NCBI RefSeq assembly: GCF_004912165.1
Contig: NZ_STGV01000002.1
Span: forward strand, 372,001 to 436,000
Source of the DNA: Peteryoungia ipomoeae
Lineage (GTDB): Bacteria > Pseudomonadota > Alphaproteobacteria > Rhizobiales > Rhizobiaceae
DNA: 64,000 nucleotides
Direction of reading: 5' to 3'
Each line of letters starts with the position of its first letter. The stretch's first letter is position 1. The translations under genes were made by a program, and so were the position numbers. The notes under the pieces were generated by a model. It made no database searches, was not told where the DNA came from, and was given only the letters and a program-made list of their open reading frames with translations. This document shows positions 53,256 through 63,295 of the stretch, piece by piece.

Positions 53256-55088
53256 TTACGGGAGGACGACGCGGAAAAGCCTCATGGCTGACGGACCGTC
53301 GAAGGGCACCGGTACCAGGTACGGAGGCACAGTGCCGGCACCCAGCGCGGCATAGAGTCCATCCGGCTTGCTCATTGCAATGCGCTCTGTCTGACCTTCA
53401 GGGCAAAAGACAAGCAGGCTGACATCGCCACCTCGCAGAAAGGCCGCCGCTTCCTTTGGCGTTGAGAGGCCGATATGCAGCTCCGTCAGCATACCCGCCT
53501 GGTTACGGTGATAAGGCCCGGTCAAAACCCGGTGATGCGTGTAACGCAGAATGTCCGCTCCCAGGTCCGAAGGCGCCGAGACCGTTCCTGCAGGTTGATT
53601 TGCCAGCGCCGCAAAGGCGGCAGAGGTCGCGCAGGCCGCACCGCCTGTCGAAGGCGGAGTCGATACGAACATCTCCTTCAGCCGCGTCGACACACCGGCC
53701 GTGCCTTCCACGAAGAGCACTCCGCCCAATGCCCAGACACTCGGCACAGCCAGCAAGGCCGAAAGAGCAAAGAGCAGGCCGGCGCCGAGATTTTCCGGCT
53801 CATCATTGTTCTTCTGTCGCAACTGACCGATCAGCGACGACAAGGGGATAATCGCCAGAAGGTTTGAAAAGAAGCTACCACGCACCTGAATGACGGCCAC
53901 CAGCAGGCTGATGCACAGCATCGCCAAGAGGATCGCATGCTGCGACACGCGATCCCTGTCCATGATCCGAAACACACAGACCGCGACGGCGAACGCGCCG
54001 GCTGCGTAGAAGCCTCCAACAGTCGCGACCTCCTCTTGCAGTTGTTGCCACAAGGAACGGGCTTCCACCACACCGCTGAGCCAAAACTCATGAAGCAGAG
54101 GATCGAGATCGTTTAGCGGGTTCTGCAGGCATTGCGGTGCCACGACAACGGCCGAACCGGCAACCAGGACACCGATCACCGCAAGGGCGAGCCACCGGCC
54201 AATGAACCCGAGACCAGTGGGCAGGAAGGACGCAACAAAAAGGCCTGCGGCACCGGTTGCGAGGATGGCATAGTACCCCACGGACAAGCTATCGCAAGTG
54301 ACCAATCCGTATTGAGAAGGCGGTATTGTTGCCACGAAAAGCAGCGTCAGACTGACCAGCAGGGCCAGCGAAAAGGCGCGCACCGCAGCATTGAAGCGGG
54401 CGCCACGCAACGCCCAGAGGCAGGCAATAATTGCACAGACCACGGCAATCAGCGGCGCTGTTTCGGCACCGATTGCCATGGCGAATGCGCAGGCTACGCC
54501 GACCGTCGCGTAGCTACCGATGCGCCAACGCGTGTCGAGCAGGCCGGCTACAATTGCAGCGACGATCACCGCTTGCAGATTGTGGTGATCGATCGATCCG
54601 GGCAGAAAGCGGCTGCCCGTAATGATGAAGACGGCGGTCAACATCAGTGAAACATGCATCGCAATCCGGTCATCCAGCCGAAGGGCTGCGATTGCCATGC
54701 AGGCCATGAGAGGCAGCGAGAGCAGCAGGGGCCATAAAGCAAGAGCGAAAGCTTCCGCCTGAAGGGCCGGCAGGAATAGGGAAAAGAACGCAATCAGCAG
54801 CGCAATCGGTAGATCGACCAGTCGTGACCAGTGCATCAAGGTGCCACCCTCAAGGCCCAAACGATACTGGTTGAGGTCGAACCAGGATTGGCCGGCAAGG
54901 AGATCCCTCACCTGCACAAGCCTCATGGTGTCGTCGTTGTCAGAGCCGACATAGTCTCTGAAACCCGGCATATTCAGAAGCAGGACGATGGCAACGGTAA
55001 TGATCCAGTAGAGGACGACGACCCGGAGGTGCCGTTCCGGCACCCGTGCCCCCGATGAAGAATTGCCAGGTCGGATCTTGTCGGCCAC
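53256..55088 (-). CDS. GT-C fold membrane glycosyltransferase, STT3-like
   Basis: 610 residues, about 12-13 membrane segments and a short C-terminal soluble domain. An acidic DND/DD motif lies in the first external loop (SDNDDTMRL, about 49-57), followed by HWSRLVDLPIA (about 86-96) and SIDHHNLQ near 165-172. Their order resembles the first acidic, WPPL-type and DHH motifs of STT3/AglB/PglB oligosaccharyltransferases. The WWDYG motif is not seen. It is probably a lipid-linked sugar transferase. Divergent from the GT2-GtrA pair. Target and sugar unknown. Confidence 0.72.
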   Translation of the reverse strand: MADKIRPGNSSSGARVPERHLRVVVLYWIITVAIVLLLNMPGFRDYVGSDNDDTMRLVQVRDLLAGQSWFDLNQYRLGLEGGTLMHWSRLVDLPIALLIAFFSLFLPALQAEAFALALWPLLLSLPLMACMAIAALRLDDRIAMHVSLMLTAVFIITGSRFLPGSIDHHNLQAVIVAAIVAGLLDTRWRIGSYATVGVACAFAMAIGAETAPLIAVVCAIIACLWALRGARFNAAVRAFSLALLVSLTLLFVATIPPSQYGLVTCDSLSVGYYAILATGAAGLFVASFLPTGLGFIGRWLALAVIGVLVAGSAVVVAPQCLQNPLNDLDPLLHEFWLSGVVEARSLWQQLQEEVATVGGFYAAGAFAVAVCVFRIMDRDRVSQHAILLAMLCISLLVAVIQVRGSFFSNLLAIIPLSSLIGQLRQKNNDEPENLGAGLLFALSALLAVPSVWALGGVLFVEGTAGVSTRLKEMFVSTPPSTGGAACATSAAFAALANQPAGTVSAPSDLGADILRYTHHRVLTGPYHRNQAGMLTELHIGLSTPKEAAAFLRGGDVSLLVFCPEGQTERIAMSKPDGLYAALGAGTVPPYLVPVPFDGPSAMRLFRVVLP

Positions 55089-55242
55089 GGCGAATTTCCT
55101 CCATGCTCTCTCGATGCCGACGCCGTGTCTTGCAATATTACGCGGCGCCTCCTGCGGCGAAACCTAGCCTTAACCTTCTCAAGAAATAGTAAAGCCGCGC
55201 GTGGCCAAAGGGGCCCTCGCACAAGTGATGGGTTTTGCGTTC

Positions 55243-56265
55243 ATGAGTGCATCGGTACACCAAAAGCCGGATATTGCAGTCCTTCTTCCCTGCTACAATG
55301 AAGCGGCAACCATTGGCCAGGTCGTACGCGACTTCAAAGAAGCGCTGCCGGACGCGCGCATCTATGTCTATGACAACAATTCAACCGATGGCACGGCTTT
55401 GACGGCGATGCTGGCCGGAGCCACCGTTGTGCGTGAGCGCCGCCAGGGCAAAGGCCACGTCGTTCGCCGGATGTTCTGCGATATCGATGCAGACATCTAC
55501 ATCATGGCAGACGGCGATGGCACCTATGGTCCGGCCGACGCCGAAGAACTGATCCGCACGCTGATCACCGAACGCGCCGATATGGTGGTGGGCACCCGCC
55601 GTGGCGTCCATGACGATGCCGGTCGCAACGGCCACGCTTTTGGAAACCGTCTGTTCAACGCACTCTACCGCCTGATGTTCGGCAACGACTTCACCGACAT
55701 CCTGTCAGGCTACCGCGCCTTCTCACGCCGCTATGTGAAAAGCTTCCCCGCCGTATCAGCCGGCTTTGAGATCGAAACGGAAATGTCGGTTCATGCCTCG
55801 CGGCTGAAGCTGCCGGTGTGCGAGATCGAACTCGACTACGGTCGCCGGCCTGAAGGCTCGCATTCCAAGCTGTCGACCTTCAAGGATGGCTTCAAGATCC
55901 TCTGGATGTTTGCCATGCTGATGAAGGAAACACGGCCCTTTGCCTTTTTCGGGCTTATTTCAGCCGGCCTGATGGGCCTCAGCCTCGGCTTCATGATGCC
56001 GGTTCTGTTCGAGTTCTTCACCACGGGCTTCGTTGCCCGCGTGCCCACCTGGATCCTCGCCGTGACACTGATGCTGATGTCCTTCCTGTCATTCACGGCA
56101 GCGCTGATCCTCGATTCCGTCGCACGATCACGCGCCGAGCAGTTGCGCATCCACTATCTGACGCTGCCCGCGCTAAGCCCACTCGTTGCGCCGCAACGGA
56201 AAACCGAAGCGGCAAAATCCGCTAGATCTTCAAAGTCGAAGACCACCGCTTCGAAGGCTGCATGA
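55243..56265 (+). CDS. GT2 polyprenyl-phosphate glycosyltransferase (DPM1-like)
   Basis: 340 residues. VLLPCYNEAATIGQVV and the nucleotide-sugar motif IMADGDGTY (DXD, Asp90-Asp92) fit the GT2 dolichol-phosphate-type enzymes, with IETEMSVHA and YGRRPEGSHSKLSTFKDG further on. Two C-terminal membrane segments (about 225-300). It should load a sugar onto undecaprenyl phosphate. The start is uncertain: ATG 55243, ATG 55228 or GTG 55201; I choose 55243. GtrA follows with an ATGA overlap. Confidence 0.88.
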   Translation: MSASVHQKPDIAVLLPCYNEAATIGQVVRDFKEALPDARIYVYDNNSTDGTALTAMLAGATVVRERRQGKGHVVRRMFCDIDADIYIMADGDGTYGPADAEELIRTLITERADMVVGTRRGVHDDAGRNGHAFGNRLFNALYRLMFGNDFTDILSGYRAFSRRYVKSFPAVSAGFEIETEMSVHASRLKLPVCEIELDYGRRPEGSHSKLSTFKDGFKILWMFAMLMKETRPFAFFGLISAGLMGLSLGFMMPVLFEFFTTGFVARVPTWILAVTLMLMSFLSFTAALILDSVARSRAEQLRIHYLTLPALSPLVAPQRKTEAAKSARSSKSKTTASKAA

Positions 56266-56636
56266 AGAAATTCCTGCGTTTTATCGTGGTCGGCGCCACA
56301 GGATTTCTGGTCGACATGGGGGTCTTGTGGCTGTTGCTCACGTTCACTCCCCTGGGCCCCTTGGCGGGCCGGGTCATCGCGATTGCACTTGCCCTGCTCT
56401 CGACTTGGCAGCTCAACCGCCATTTCACCTTCGGTGCTTCGAAACGAGCGGTTGTCGTTGAGGGCTTCCGCTATGGCTTCATTGGCGCCATCACATCGCT
56501 CGTCAATTATGGTGTCTATGCGGGGCTGCTCCTCGCCGCCCCGCTTCTCAGCCCCTATGTCGCCCTGGTCGCCGCCTCGGTGGCGGCGATGCTATTCAGC
56601 TTCTTTGGGTATTCCCGCTACGTCTTTCGCCGCTGA
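56262..56636 (+). CDS. GtrA family membrane protein
   Basis: 124 residues with four membrane segments (FLRFIVVGATGFLVDMGV, ALALLSTWQLNRHFTF, the YGFIGAITSLVNYGVY helix, and the final FFGYSRYVFRR). GtrA proteins are proposed flippases for undecaprenyl-phosphate-linked sugars or lipids, paired with GT2 enzymes. Translated from an ATGA overlap with the GT2 gene. Confidence 0.9.
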   Translation: MKKFLRFIVVGATGFLVDMGVLWLLLTFTPLGPLAGRVIAIALALLSTWQLNRHFTFGASKRAVVVEGFRYGFIGAITSLVNYGVYAGLLLAAPLLSPYVALVAASVAAMLFSFFGYSRYVFRR

Positions 56637-56650
56637 CGGCAAGCCGCAGC

Positions 56651-57637
56651 TTACACCGCTTCCCAGCCATCCTTCTCCGATGCGCGGTAGATGGCATCGA
56701 TCAGCTTCTGGTTTGCTTTTGAGTTTTCGAGCGTGACAATCTCGCCCATCGTGCCGGACACGGCACGGGCAAAGGCTTCTGCCTCCAGCTTGTACTGGCG
56801 GCTGTCGGGGAAACGGAAGATCTGTGAAACATTATGTCCGCGATTGGTGAGCTCGACCTCCTCGGCGCCCCAGCGGTCGGCGTTAAACGGCGACTTCACC
56901 TCGATGAACCCATCCGTGCCATGGAAAACCATCAATTGGCGATTGGCCATCTGGGTCGAGACATAGAAGTTCAGCTCGAAACCGCCGAAATCTGCCTTTA
57001 CGCTCGAATAGATGTCCGTGCCGAAGTCCGGATCGCGCTCGATGGTCGACTGGACGCGGACCGGCTCCTTGCCGGTCACAAAACGCGTGGTGATCGTCGG
57101 ATAGACGCCGATATCGGGGAGCGCGCCGCCGCCAAGCTCCGGAATGTTGCGCATATTGCCGGGGTCGCGGTTGAAGTATGTGAAGGAGCCCTGCACCATC
57201 TTCAAAGTGCCGATGGCGCCCTCGGCCAGCAGCTCGCGGACCTTCAGCCAGACTGGTGCATAGGTCACCATGTAGGCTTCTGTGACGAGAACCTTGTTGC
57301 GGTCGCGGGCTTCGATGATGGCGTCGATCTCTTCGGCCTTCAGGGCGATCGGCTTTTCGCAGAGCACGTGCTTTCCGGCATTTGCGGCTTTGATCGACCA
57401 TTCTACATGCTGGGAAGTTGGCAGCGGAATATAGACGGCGTCGATCACATCTGACGCCAGCATCTCCTCGTAGGACCCAAAGGCATGCGGCACGGAGAAG
57501 CGGTCGGCCATTTCGCGCGCTCTTTCGAGATCACGGCTTGCAACTGCCGTGACAACGGCATTTTCCGCATCCTGGATGGCGGGAACGACGAGTTCGCGAC
57601 CGATTTTGGCCGTCGACAGAATTCCGAAACGCAGCAT
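56651..57637 (-). CDS. Gfo/Idh/MocA family oxidoreductase
   Basis: 328 residues. N-terminal Rossmann fold [17 protein letters not shown] (NAD-binding), then [15 protein letters not shown] with the catalytic-lysine EKP motif near 95, and a C-terminal beta-sheet substrate domain. The substrate is probably a sugar or cyclitol; it is not identified. Ends 14 bases from gtrA, convergent. Confidence 0.87.
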   Translation of the reverse strand: MLRFGILSTAKIGRELVVPAIQDAENAVVTAVASRDLERAREMADRFSVPHAFGSYEEMLASDVIDAVYIPLPTSQHVEWSIKAANAGKHVLCEKPIALKAEEIDAIIEARDRNKVLVTEAYMVTYAPVWLKVRELLAEGAIGTLKMVQGSFTYFNRDPGNMRNIPELGGGALPDIGVYPTITTRFVTGKEPVRVQSTIERDPDFGTDIYSSVKADFGGFELNFYVSTQMANRQLMVFHGTDGFIEVKSPFNADRWGAEEVELTNRGHNVSQIFRFPDSRQYKLEAEAFARAVSGTMGEIVTLENSKANQKLIDAIYRASEKDGWEAV

Positions 57638-57690
57638 TTGGTGACCTCCCTGAAATGTTAAGGCGGACCTTAGGCGAAGGGGTTCTGCCG

Positions 57691-57700
57691 TGCAATTGCA
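57691..57700. promoter_or_regulatory. TGCAATTGCA palindrome in the oxidoreductase/AKR divergent promoter
   Basis: A perfect 10-bp palindrome in the 184-base gap between divergent genes at 57637 and 57822. Position is consistent with an operator; regulator unknown. Confidence 0.35.
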
Positions 57701-57821
57701 CCGCGCCGCAATCCCCGTTCAACCGCAGAACACCTGAATGACCCATCTATGAAATTGAATGGTGCATTGAAGGCAGCCGCACTAGTCTTCTCCTGATCAA
57801 GTGCAATGAAAGGACATGCCC

Positions 57822-58772
57822 ATGCAAAAACGCGCGCTTGGCCGCACCGGCCTCACCATTGCTCCCGTGGTCTTTGGTGGAAATGTCTTTGGCTGGACAG
57901 CCAATGAGAAGACTTCCTTCGACCTGCTGGATCGCTTTTTCGGCGCTGGCTTCGACACGATCGACACGGCGGATGTCTATTCAGCCTGGGTCGACGGGCA
58001 TCAGGGTGGCGAGAGCGAGACGATCATCGGGAAATGGCTGAAGCGGGGCTATGTCGCGCGTGACAAGGTCACCATCGTGACCAAGGTCGGTTTCGACAAC
58101 AATGGCGCTAAGACCGGGCTTTCTGCGAGATGGATTGCGGAAGCCGTCGAGGGCTCGCTGAAACGGCTTGGAACCGACTATATCGACCTTTACCTCGCGC
58201 ATAAACCGGATAACGACGTCCCCATCGAGGAGACTCTCACGGCGTTTTCGCGCCTGAAGGACGAGGGTAAGATCCGCGCGATTGGCTGCTCCAACTATGA
58301 TGCCACACAGCTTCAGGCCTCGCTCGATGCCGCCGCGCGCAACGGACTGCCACGCTTTGACGTTCTGCAGCCCGAATACAATCTCTACACGCGCGACCGG
58401 TTCGAAGGCCCGATCCGGGATCTCTGCCTCGCCGAAGACATCGGCGTGATCAGCTATTATGCGCTGGCGGCAGGTTTCCTCACCGGCAAATATCGCGTGA
58501 AGGCCGACACCGAAGGAGCTGCCCGCTCCTACCGGGTCGGCGACTATCTGGACGCGCGCGGTCTCTCCATCCTTGCCGCGCTGGATCAGGTTGCAGCGGA
58601 AACCGGCACCACTCAGGCGACCGTCGCCATCGCCTGGGTCGCGGCACGGCCGGGCATCACCGCACCGATCGCGTCTGCCACCAGCCTCAGACAGCTCGAC
58701 AGCATGATTGCTGCTGCCACGCTTAAGCTGACGCCAGTTCAAATGGACTTGCTCAACAAGGCGGGAGAGTGA
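57822..58772 (+). CDS. Aldo/keto reductase, first of a tandem pair
   Basis: 316 residues, (beta/alpha)8 barrel. Catalytic tetrad: Asp and Tyr in TIDTADVYSA, Lys in VTKVGFDN and His in LYLAHKPDND. AKR of unknown substrate. I prefer ATG 57822 (MQKRALGRTGLT) since AAAGGA lies 7 bases upstream; ATG 57816 is too close to that site. Two bases before the next AKR start. Confidence 0.9.
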   Translation: MQKRALGRTGLTIAPVVFGGNVFGWTANEKTSFDLLDRFFGAGFDTIDTADVYSAWVDGHQGGESETIIGKWLKRGYVARDKVTIVTKVGFDNNGAKTGLSARWIAEAVEGSLKRLGTDYIDLYLAHKPDNDVPIEETLTAFSRLKDEGKIRAIGCSNYDATQLQASLDAAARNGLPRFDVLQPEYNLYTRDRFEGPIRDLCLAEDIGVISYYALAAGFLTGKYRVKADTEGAARSYRVGDYLDARGLSILAALDQVAAETGTTQATVAIAWVAARPGITAPIASATSLRQLDSMIAAATLKLTPVQMDLLNKAGE

Positions 58773-58774
58773 CC

Positions 58775-59770
<996 letters not shown>

Positions 59771-59775
59771 AGGCC

Positions 59776-60639
59776 TCAAGATGCAAAACGCCGGCTGGCG
59801 GCGACGCACAAGACGACAAGCAGGGCCGTGACCAGCATGGAAGGGCTGACCTTCTCCTGCAGCAGCCCGGCCGCCAGCACAAAGCCGAGGAAGGGTTGGA
59901 GCAGCTGCAGCTGCCCGACAGAGGCGATGCCGCCGAGGGCGAGGCCGCGATACCAGAAGATGAAGCCGATCATCATGCTGAACAGTGAGACGTAGGCCAG
60001 CGCCAGCCATCCAGATGTCGAAACATCAGCCAGGGTCTCCGGCATGGTCCAGAGTGCCAGCGGCAGCATGACCGGCATTGAAACCACCAGCGCCCAGCTG
60101 ATCACCTGCCAGCCGCCGAGGCGACGCGACAGGCGCGCACCCTCGGCATACCCGAGGCCGCAGGCGAGGATCGCCGCGATCATCATTCCGGCACCGGACA
60201 AGGCCATATCAGCCGTCGTCGAGAGCGCAAAACCCGCGACCAGCGCCGCGCCCATGACGGAGAACATCCAGAAGGCCAGAGAGGGCCGCTCACCAGCGCG
60301 CAACACACCGAACAACGCCGTGCAGAGCGGCAAGAGGCCGATGAAAACGATCGACTGGGCGGAGTTGATGCTCTGTAGCGCGATCGCGGTCAAAAGAGGG
60401 AAACCCACCACCACCCCGAGCGCGATAGTTACCAGTGATGGCAGATCGCTGCGCAGCGGTCGCTTCTGCCGTAAAACCACAAGCACTGCGGCGCCGAGAA
60501 CAGCCGCGATGACGGCCCGGGCGGAGGTTAAAAACAGAGGAGCAAAATCGGCGAGGCCCACTCGTGTTGCCGGCAGAGATCCGCTGAAGATCAACACACC
60601 GACAAAGCCACTGGCCCATGCCTTCCACGAGGTCGTCAT
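59776..60639 (-). CDS. EamA-family DMT transporter
   Basis: 287 residues, ten membrane segments in two EamA repeats (WASGFVGVLIFSGSLPATRVGL and the second half MMIAAILACGLGYAEGARLSRR). Drug/metabolite exporter family; substrate unknown. Start at 60639 (MTTSWK) with GGAG upstream. Divergent from the MocR regulator and so probably its target. Overlaps no other gene; ends 6 bases from the AKR stop, convergent. Confidence 0.87.
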   Translation of the reverse strand: MTTSWKAWASGFVGVLIFSGSLPATRVGLADFAPLFLTSARAVIAAVLGAAVLVVLRQKRPLRSDLPSLVTIALGVVVGFPLLTAIALQSINSAQSIVFIGLLPLCTALFGVLRAGERPSLAFWMFSVMGAALVAGFALSTTADMALSGAGMMIAAILACGLGYAEGARLSRRLGGWQVISWALVVSMPVMLPLALWTMPETLADVSTSGWLALAYVSLFSMMIGFIFWYRGLALGGIASVGQLQLLQPFLGFVLAAGLLQEKVSPSMLVTALLVVLCVAASRRFAS

Positions 60640-60704
60640 CTGTATCTCCGTTTTCCAATGCTCCCGTATTGCCCCGTTTGGGCCTGGCATCTCCAGAGAC
60701 AATG

Positions 60705-60730
60705 CAATACAATTTTGACAAACTGTATTG
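60705..60730. promoter_or_regulatory. Inverted repeat in the eamA-mocR divergent promoter
   Basis: CAATACA (60705-60711) and TGTATTG (60724-60730) are perfect inverted 7-base arms with a 12-base centre containing TTTGACA. A related CATACAG follows near 60742. MocR regulators often bind such pairs between themselves and their target. The arm centres are 19 bases apart. Confidence 0.65.
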
Positions 60731-60748
60731 ATAACGAAAGCCATACAG

Positions 60749-62170
60749 ATGAACGAGTACGTACGGCCATCGGAGCCACCAGCATCACGCACCGAACTTG
60801 TCATGGGCGATATTCGCGGACGCATTGGCGGGGGAAAGCTTGCCCCCAATGATCGGCTACCCTCGATCCGGCAACTCGCGGCAAGCCTTTCTGTCTCGCC
60901 CTCCACAGTCGTCGAGGCCTATGACAGGCTAGCAGCCGAAGGCCTCATCCGGGCCCGCCCCGGTTCCGGCTTCTTCGTTACCGAGGCCGGCCGCACGTCC
61001 GCACCGCTCGTTCGCCTGGAGCCGCCCCGCGCTGCGGAGGTCGACCCCTTCTGGGTGGCACGCCAAGCGCTCGATGCCGATCCCGGAACGTCGAAGCCCG
61101 GTTGCGGCTGGCTGCCGCCGGACTGGATGCCGACGGCGCTCCTGCATGCCGGCATGCGCACCGTGCTGCGCCAGGCGACGAGCTTGACGACCGACTACGG
61201 ACCCTCCCGCGGCAGTGCGGCGCTACGACGTTTCGTGGAAACGCGGCTACGTCAGCAGTCGATTGCGCTCGCCGACGATCAGATCCTGCTTGCCGGCTCC
61301 GCGACCCAGGCGCTCGATCTCGTCTGCCGGCTGCTCTTGCGCCCCGGCGACAGGGTGATCGTCGATGATCCCTGCTACTTCAATTTCCAAACGCTGCTGC
61401 GCGCACACCAGGCGATCGCAGTGCCTGTAGCCTATACGCAAAACGGGCCTGATATTTCCGCCTTTGAGGCGGCGGTCCTGCGTGAAGCGCCGCGACTTTA
61501 TCTGACCAATTCCGGCCTGCACAATCCGACGGGTGCGACGCTCTCGCCGCAAGTCGCCCACCAGCTGCTCGGTATTGTCTCCCGCGCAGACATGCTGGTC
61601 GTTGAAGACGATATCTTCGCCGATTTCGAACCCGAACCGGCCATCACGCTCGCGACCCTGGACGGGCTTTCCCGTGTCATCCGCATCGGTAGCTTCTCAA
61701 AAACCATCTCCGCCTCATTGCGGGCAGGTTTCATCGCAGCCGATGCCGAGCGGATCCGCCTACTGACCGACCTGCAGGTCGCCATTCAGTTCGGCGGGCC
61801 GAGCCAAGTCGCGACCGAGACGATCCATAGCGTGCTTGCAAGCGGCGGCTATCGAAAATACCTCGACCACTTACATCGACGGCTCGACACAGAACGACGC
61901 GCGACCGCAAGACGCCTTGGCGAACTCGGCGTTGAACCCGTGCTCATGCCGCGTGGCGGGCCCTATCTCTGGTGTCGGATGCCGCAAGGTGTCAGTTCCA
62001 CCGCTCTCGCGCAGGCCGCACTGCCACAAGGTGTGGTGTTGGCACCCGGCAACGTTTTCAGTCCATCGCTGTCATCGGATAACTTCATGCGATTCAACGT
62101 CGCACATATGGGCGATGCGCGTCCGTTTCGTGTGCTGGAGCGGGCACTGAAGACCTTGGCGCATGGGTGA
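60749..62170 (+). CDS. MocR/PdxR-type GntR transcriptional regulator
   Basis: 473 residues. N-terminal winged helix (LPSIRQLAASLSVSPSTVVEAY, about 36-57), then a class I aminotransferase-like domain with PLP Lys in SFSKTISASLR (Lys about 318) and the NPTGATLS motif. MocR proteins use PLP or amino-acid derivatives as effector signals. It probably controls the divergent EamA transporter, like the rhizobial and other MocR/EamA pairs. I start at ATG 60749. Confidence 0.9.
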   Translation: MNEYVRPSEPPASRTELVMGDIRGRIGGGKLAPNDRLPSIRQLAASLSVSPSTVVEAYDRLAAEGLIRARPGSGFFVTEAGRTSAPLVRLEPPRAAEVDPFWVARQALDADPGTSKPGCGWLPPDWMPTALLHAGMRTVLRQATSLTTDYGPSRGSAALRRFVETRLRQQSIALADDQILLAGSATQALDLVCRLLLRPGDRVIVDDPCYFNFQTLLRAHQAIAVPVAYTQNGPDISAFEAAVLREAPRLYLTNSGLHNPTGATLSPQVAHQLLGIVSRADMLVVEDDIFADFEPEPAITLATLDGLSRVIRIGSFSKTISASLRAGFIAADAERIRLLTDLQVAIQFGGPSQVATETIHSVLASGGYRKYLDHLHRRLDTERRATARRLGELGVEPVLMPRGGPYLWCRMPQGVSSTALAQAALPQGVVLAPGNVFSPSLSSDNFMRFNVAHMGDARPFRVLERALKTLAHG

Positions 62171-62234
62171 AAACGGAGGCTTGACGCCAGCGACGCATTA
62201 ACATGACTTTTTCTATCTTGTTTGAAAGGGCATT

Positions 62235-62253
62235 TGGCAGTACGTGGCTGCCA
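62235..62253. promoter_or_regulatory. Inverted repeat before the binding-protein gene
   Basis: TGGCAG and CTGCCA (7-base loop) lie 23 bases before the ATG at 62276. It could be a regulator site or translation-modulating hairpin. The 105-base gap does not match a Fur, Irr or RirA consensus well enough to assign one, and I see no cobalamin riboswitch. Confidence 0.35.
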
Positions 62254-62275
62254 TCGAATTTTCCAGGATGCTCCC

Positions 62276-63295
62276 ATGATCAAATTTCCTTCCGCACTTC
62301 TCGCCGTGGGCGTCGCTGCCTGCAGCTTCGTGGCGACATCCGCCGCAGCGGCGACGCAGTACCCTCTGACGATCAAGAATTGCGGCATCGACGTCACCTT
62401 CGCAAAGGCACCGGAGCGTGCGATCGGCCTTGGCCAGAACAGCGCGGAAATCCTCCTCATGCTCGGCCTCGAAGGCAAGATGGCCGGTACGGCCTTCTGG
62501 CCGAGCAAGGTCCTGCCGGAATTGGCTGAGGCGAACGAGAAGGTGAAGCTCCTTACCGTCGAATTCCCGACCTTCGAATCCATGCTCGCGGAAAACCCCG
62601 ATTTTGTTGCCGCCGCCCTGCCGAGCCTGATTGGACCGGACAGCAAGGTCGCCAAGCGCGAAGACTTCACCAAGCTCGATATCCCGACCTATCTCTCGCC
62701 CAGCACCTGCCTTGCGAAGAAGGACGATACCGATCTCTACGGCGCCCGTGACAAGCTCTGGAGCATGGACATCCTCTACCAGGAGATCGACGAACTCGCG
62801 CAGATCTTTGACGTCGCCGATCGCGGCCAGACGCTGATCGCTGACTTGAAGGCACGCGAGGCGGCGCTTCGCGCTTCCGTACCGGCGTCGGGTGAGAAGC
62901 TTTCCTATGTTTTCTGGTTCTCCAGCCCGTCACCTTCCGCAGATGCCTATCTCGGTGGCAAGAACGGTGCGTCCGGCTATATCGCCGACGTGCTCGGTGG
63001 CGTGAACGCAATCGATACGGAAGCCGAATGGCCGGCGCTGGGCTGGGAGAGCATCATCGCCTCCAATCCCTCCGTCATCGTCGTCGCCAGCCTCGACCGT
63101 AACCGCTGGGAACTCGACAAGCCGGAAGCCAAGATTGCCTTCCTCACGTCTGATCCGGCGACCAGCCAGATGCCGGCCGTCAAGAACAATGCCATCGTTG
63201 TCATGGACGGCCAGGCGATGAACCCGACGATCCGCACCATATTCGGCGCCGAGCAGGTTGCCGAGCAGCTGAAGGCACGTGGTCTGATCAAGTGA
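62276..63295 (+). CDS. ABC transporter substrate-binding protein (FecB/BtuF-like)
   Basis: 339 residues. Signal peptide (LLAVGVAACSFVATSAAAAT), then IKNCGIDVTFAKAPERAIGLGQNSAEILLMLGL, characteristic of the periplasmic-binding-protein type II fold for siderophores, haem or cobalamin. Two Cys in the mature part (NCG and PSTCLAK) could form a disulfide. The exact ligand is not determined. The permease gene starts within its stop codon. Confidence 0.88.
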   Translation: MIKFPSALLAVGVAACSFVATSAAAATQYPLTIKNCGIDVTFAKAPERAIGLGQNSAEILLMLGLEGKMAGTAFWPSKVLPELAEANEKVKLLTVEFPTFESMLAENPDFVAAALPSLIGPDSKVAKREDFTKLDIPTYLSPSTCLAKKDDTDLYGARDKLWSMDILYQEIDELAQIFDVADRGQTLIADLKAREAALRASVPASGEKLSYVFWFSSPSPSADAYLGGKNGASGYIADVLGGVNAIDTEAEWPALGWESIIASNPSVIVVASLDRNRWELDKPEAKIAFLTSDPATSQMPAVKNNAIVVMDGQAMNPTIRTIFGAEQVAEQLKARGLIK

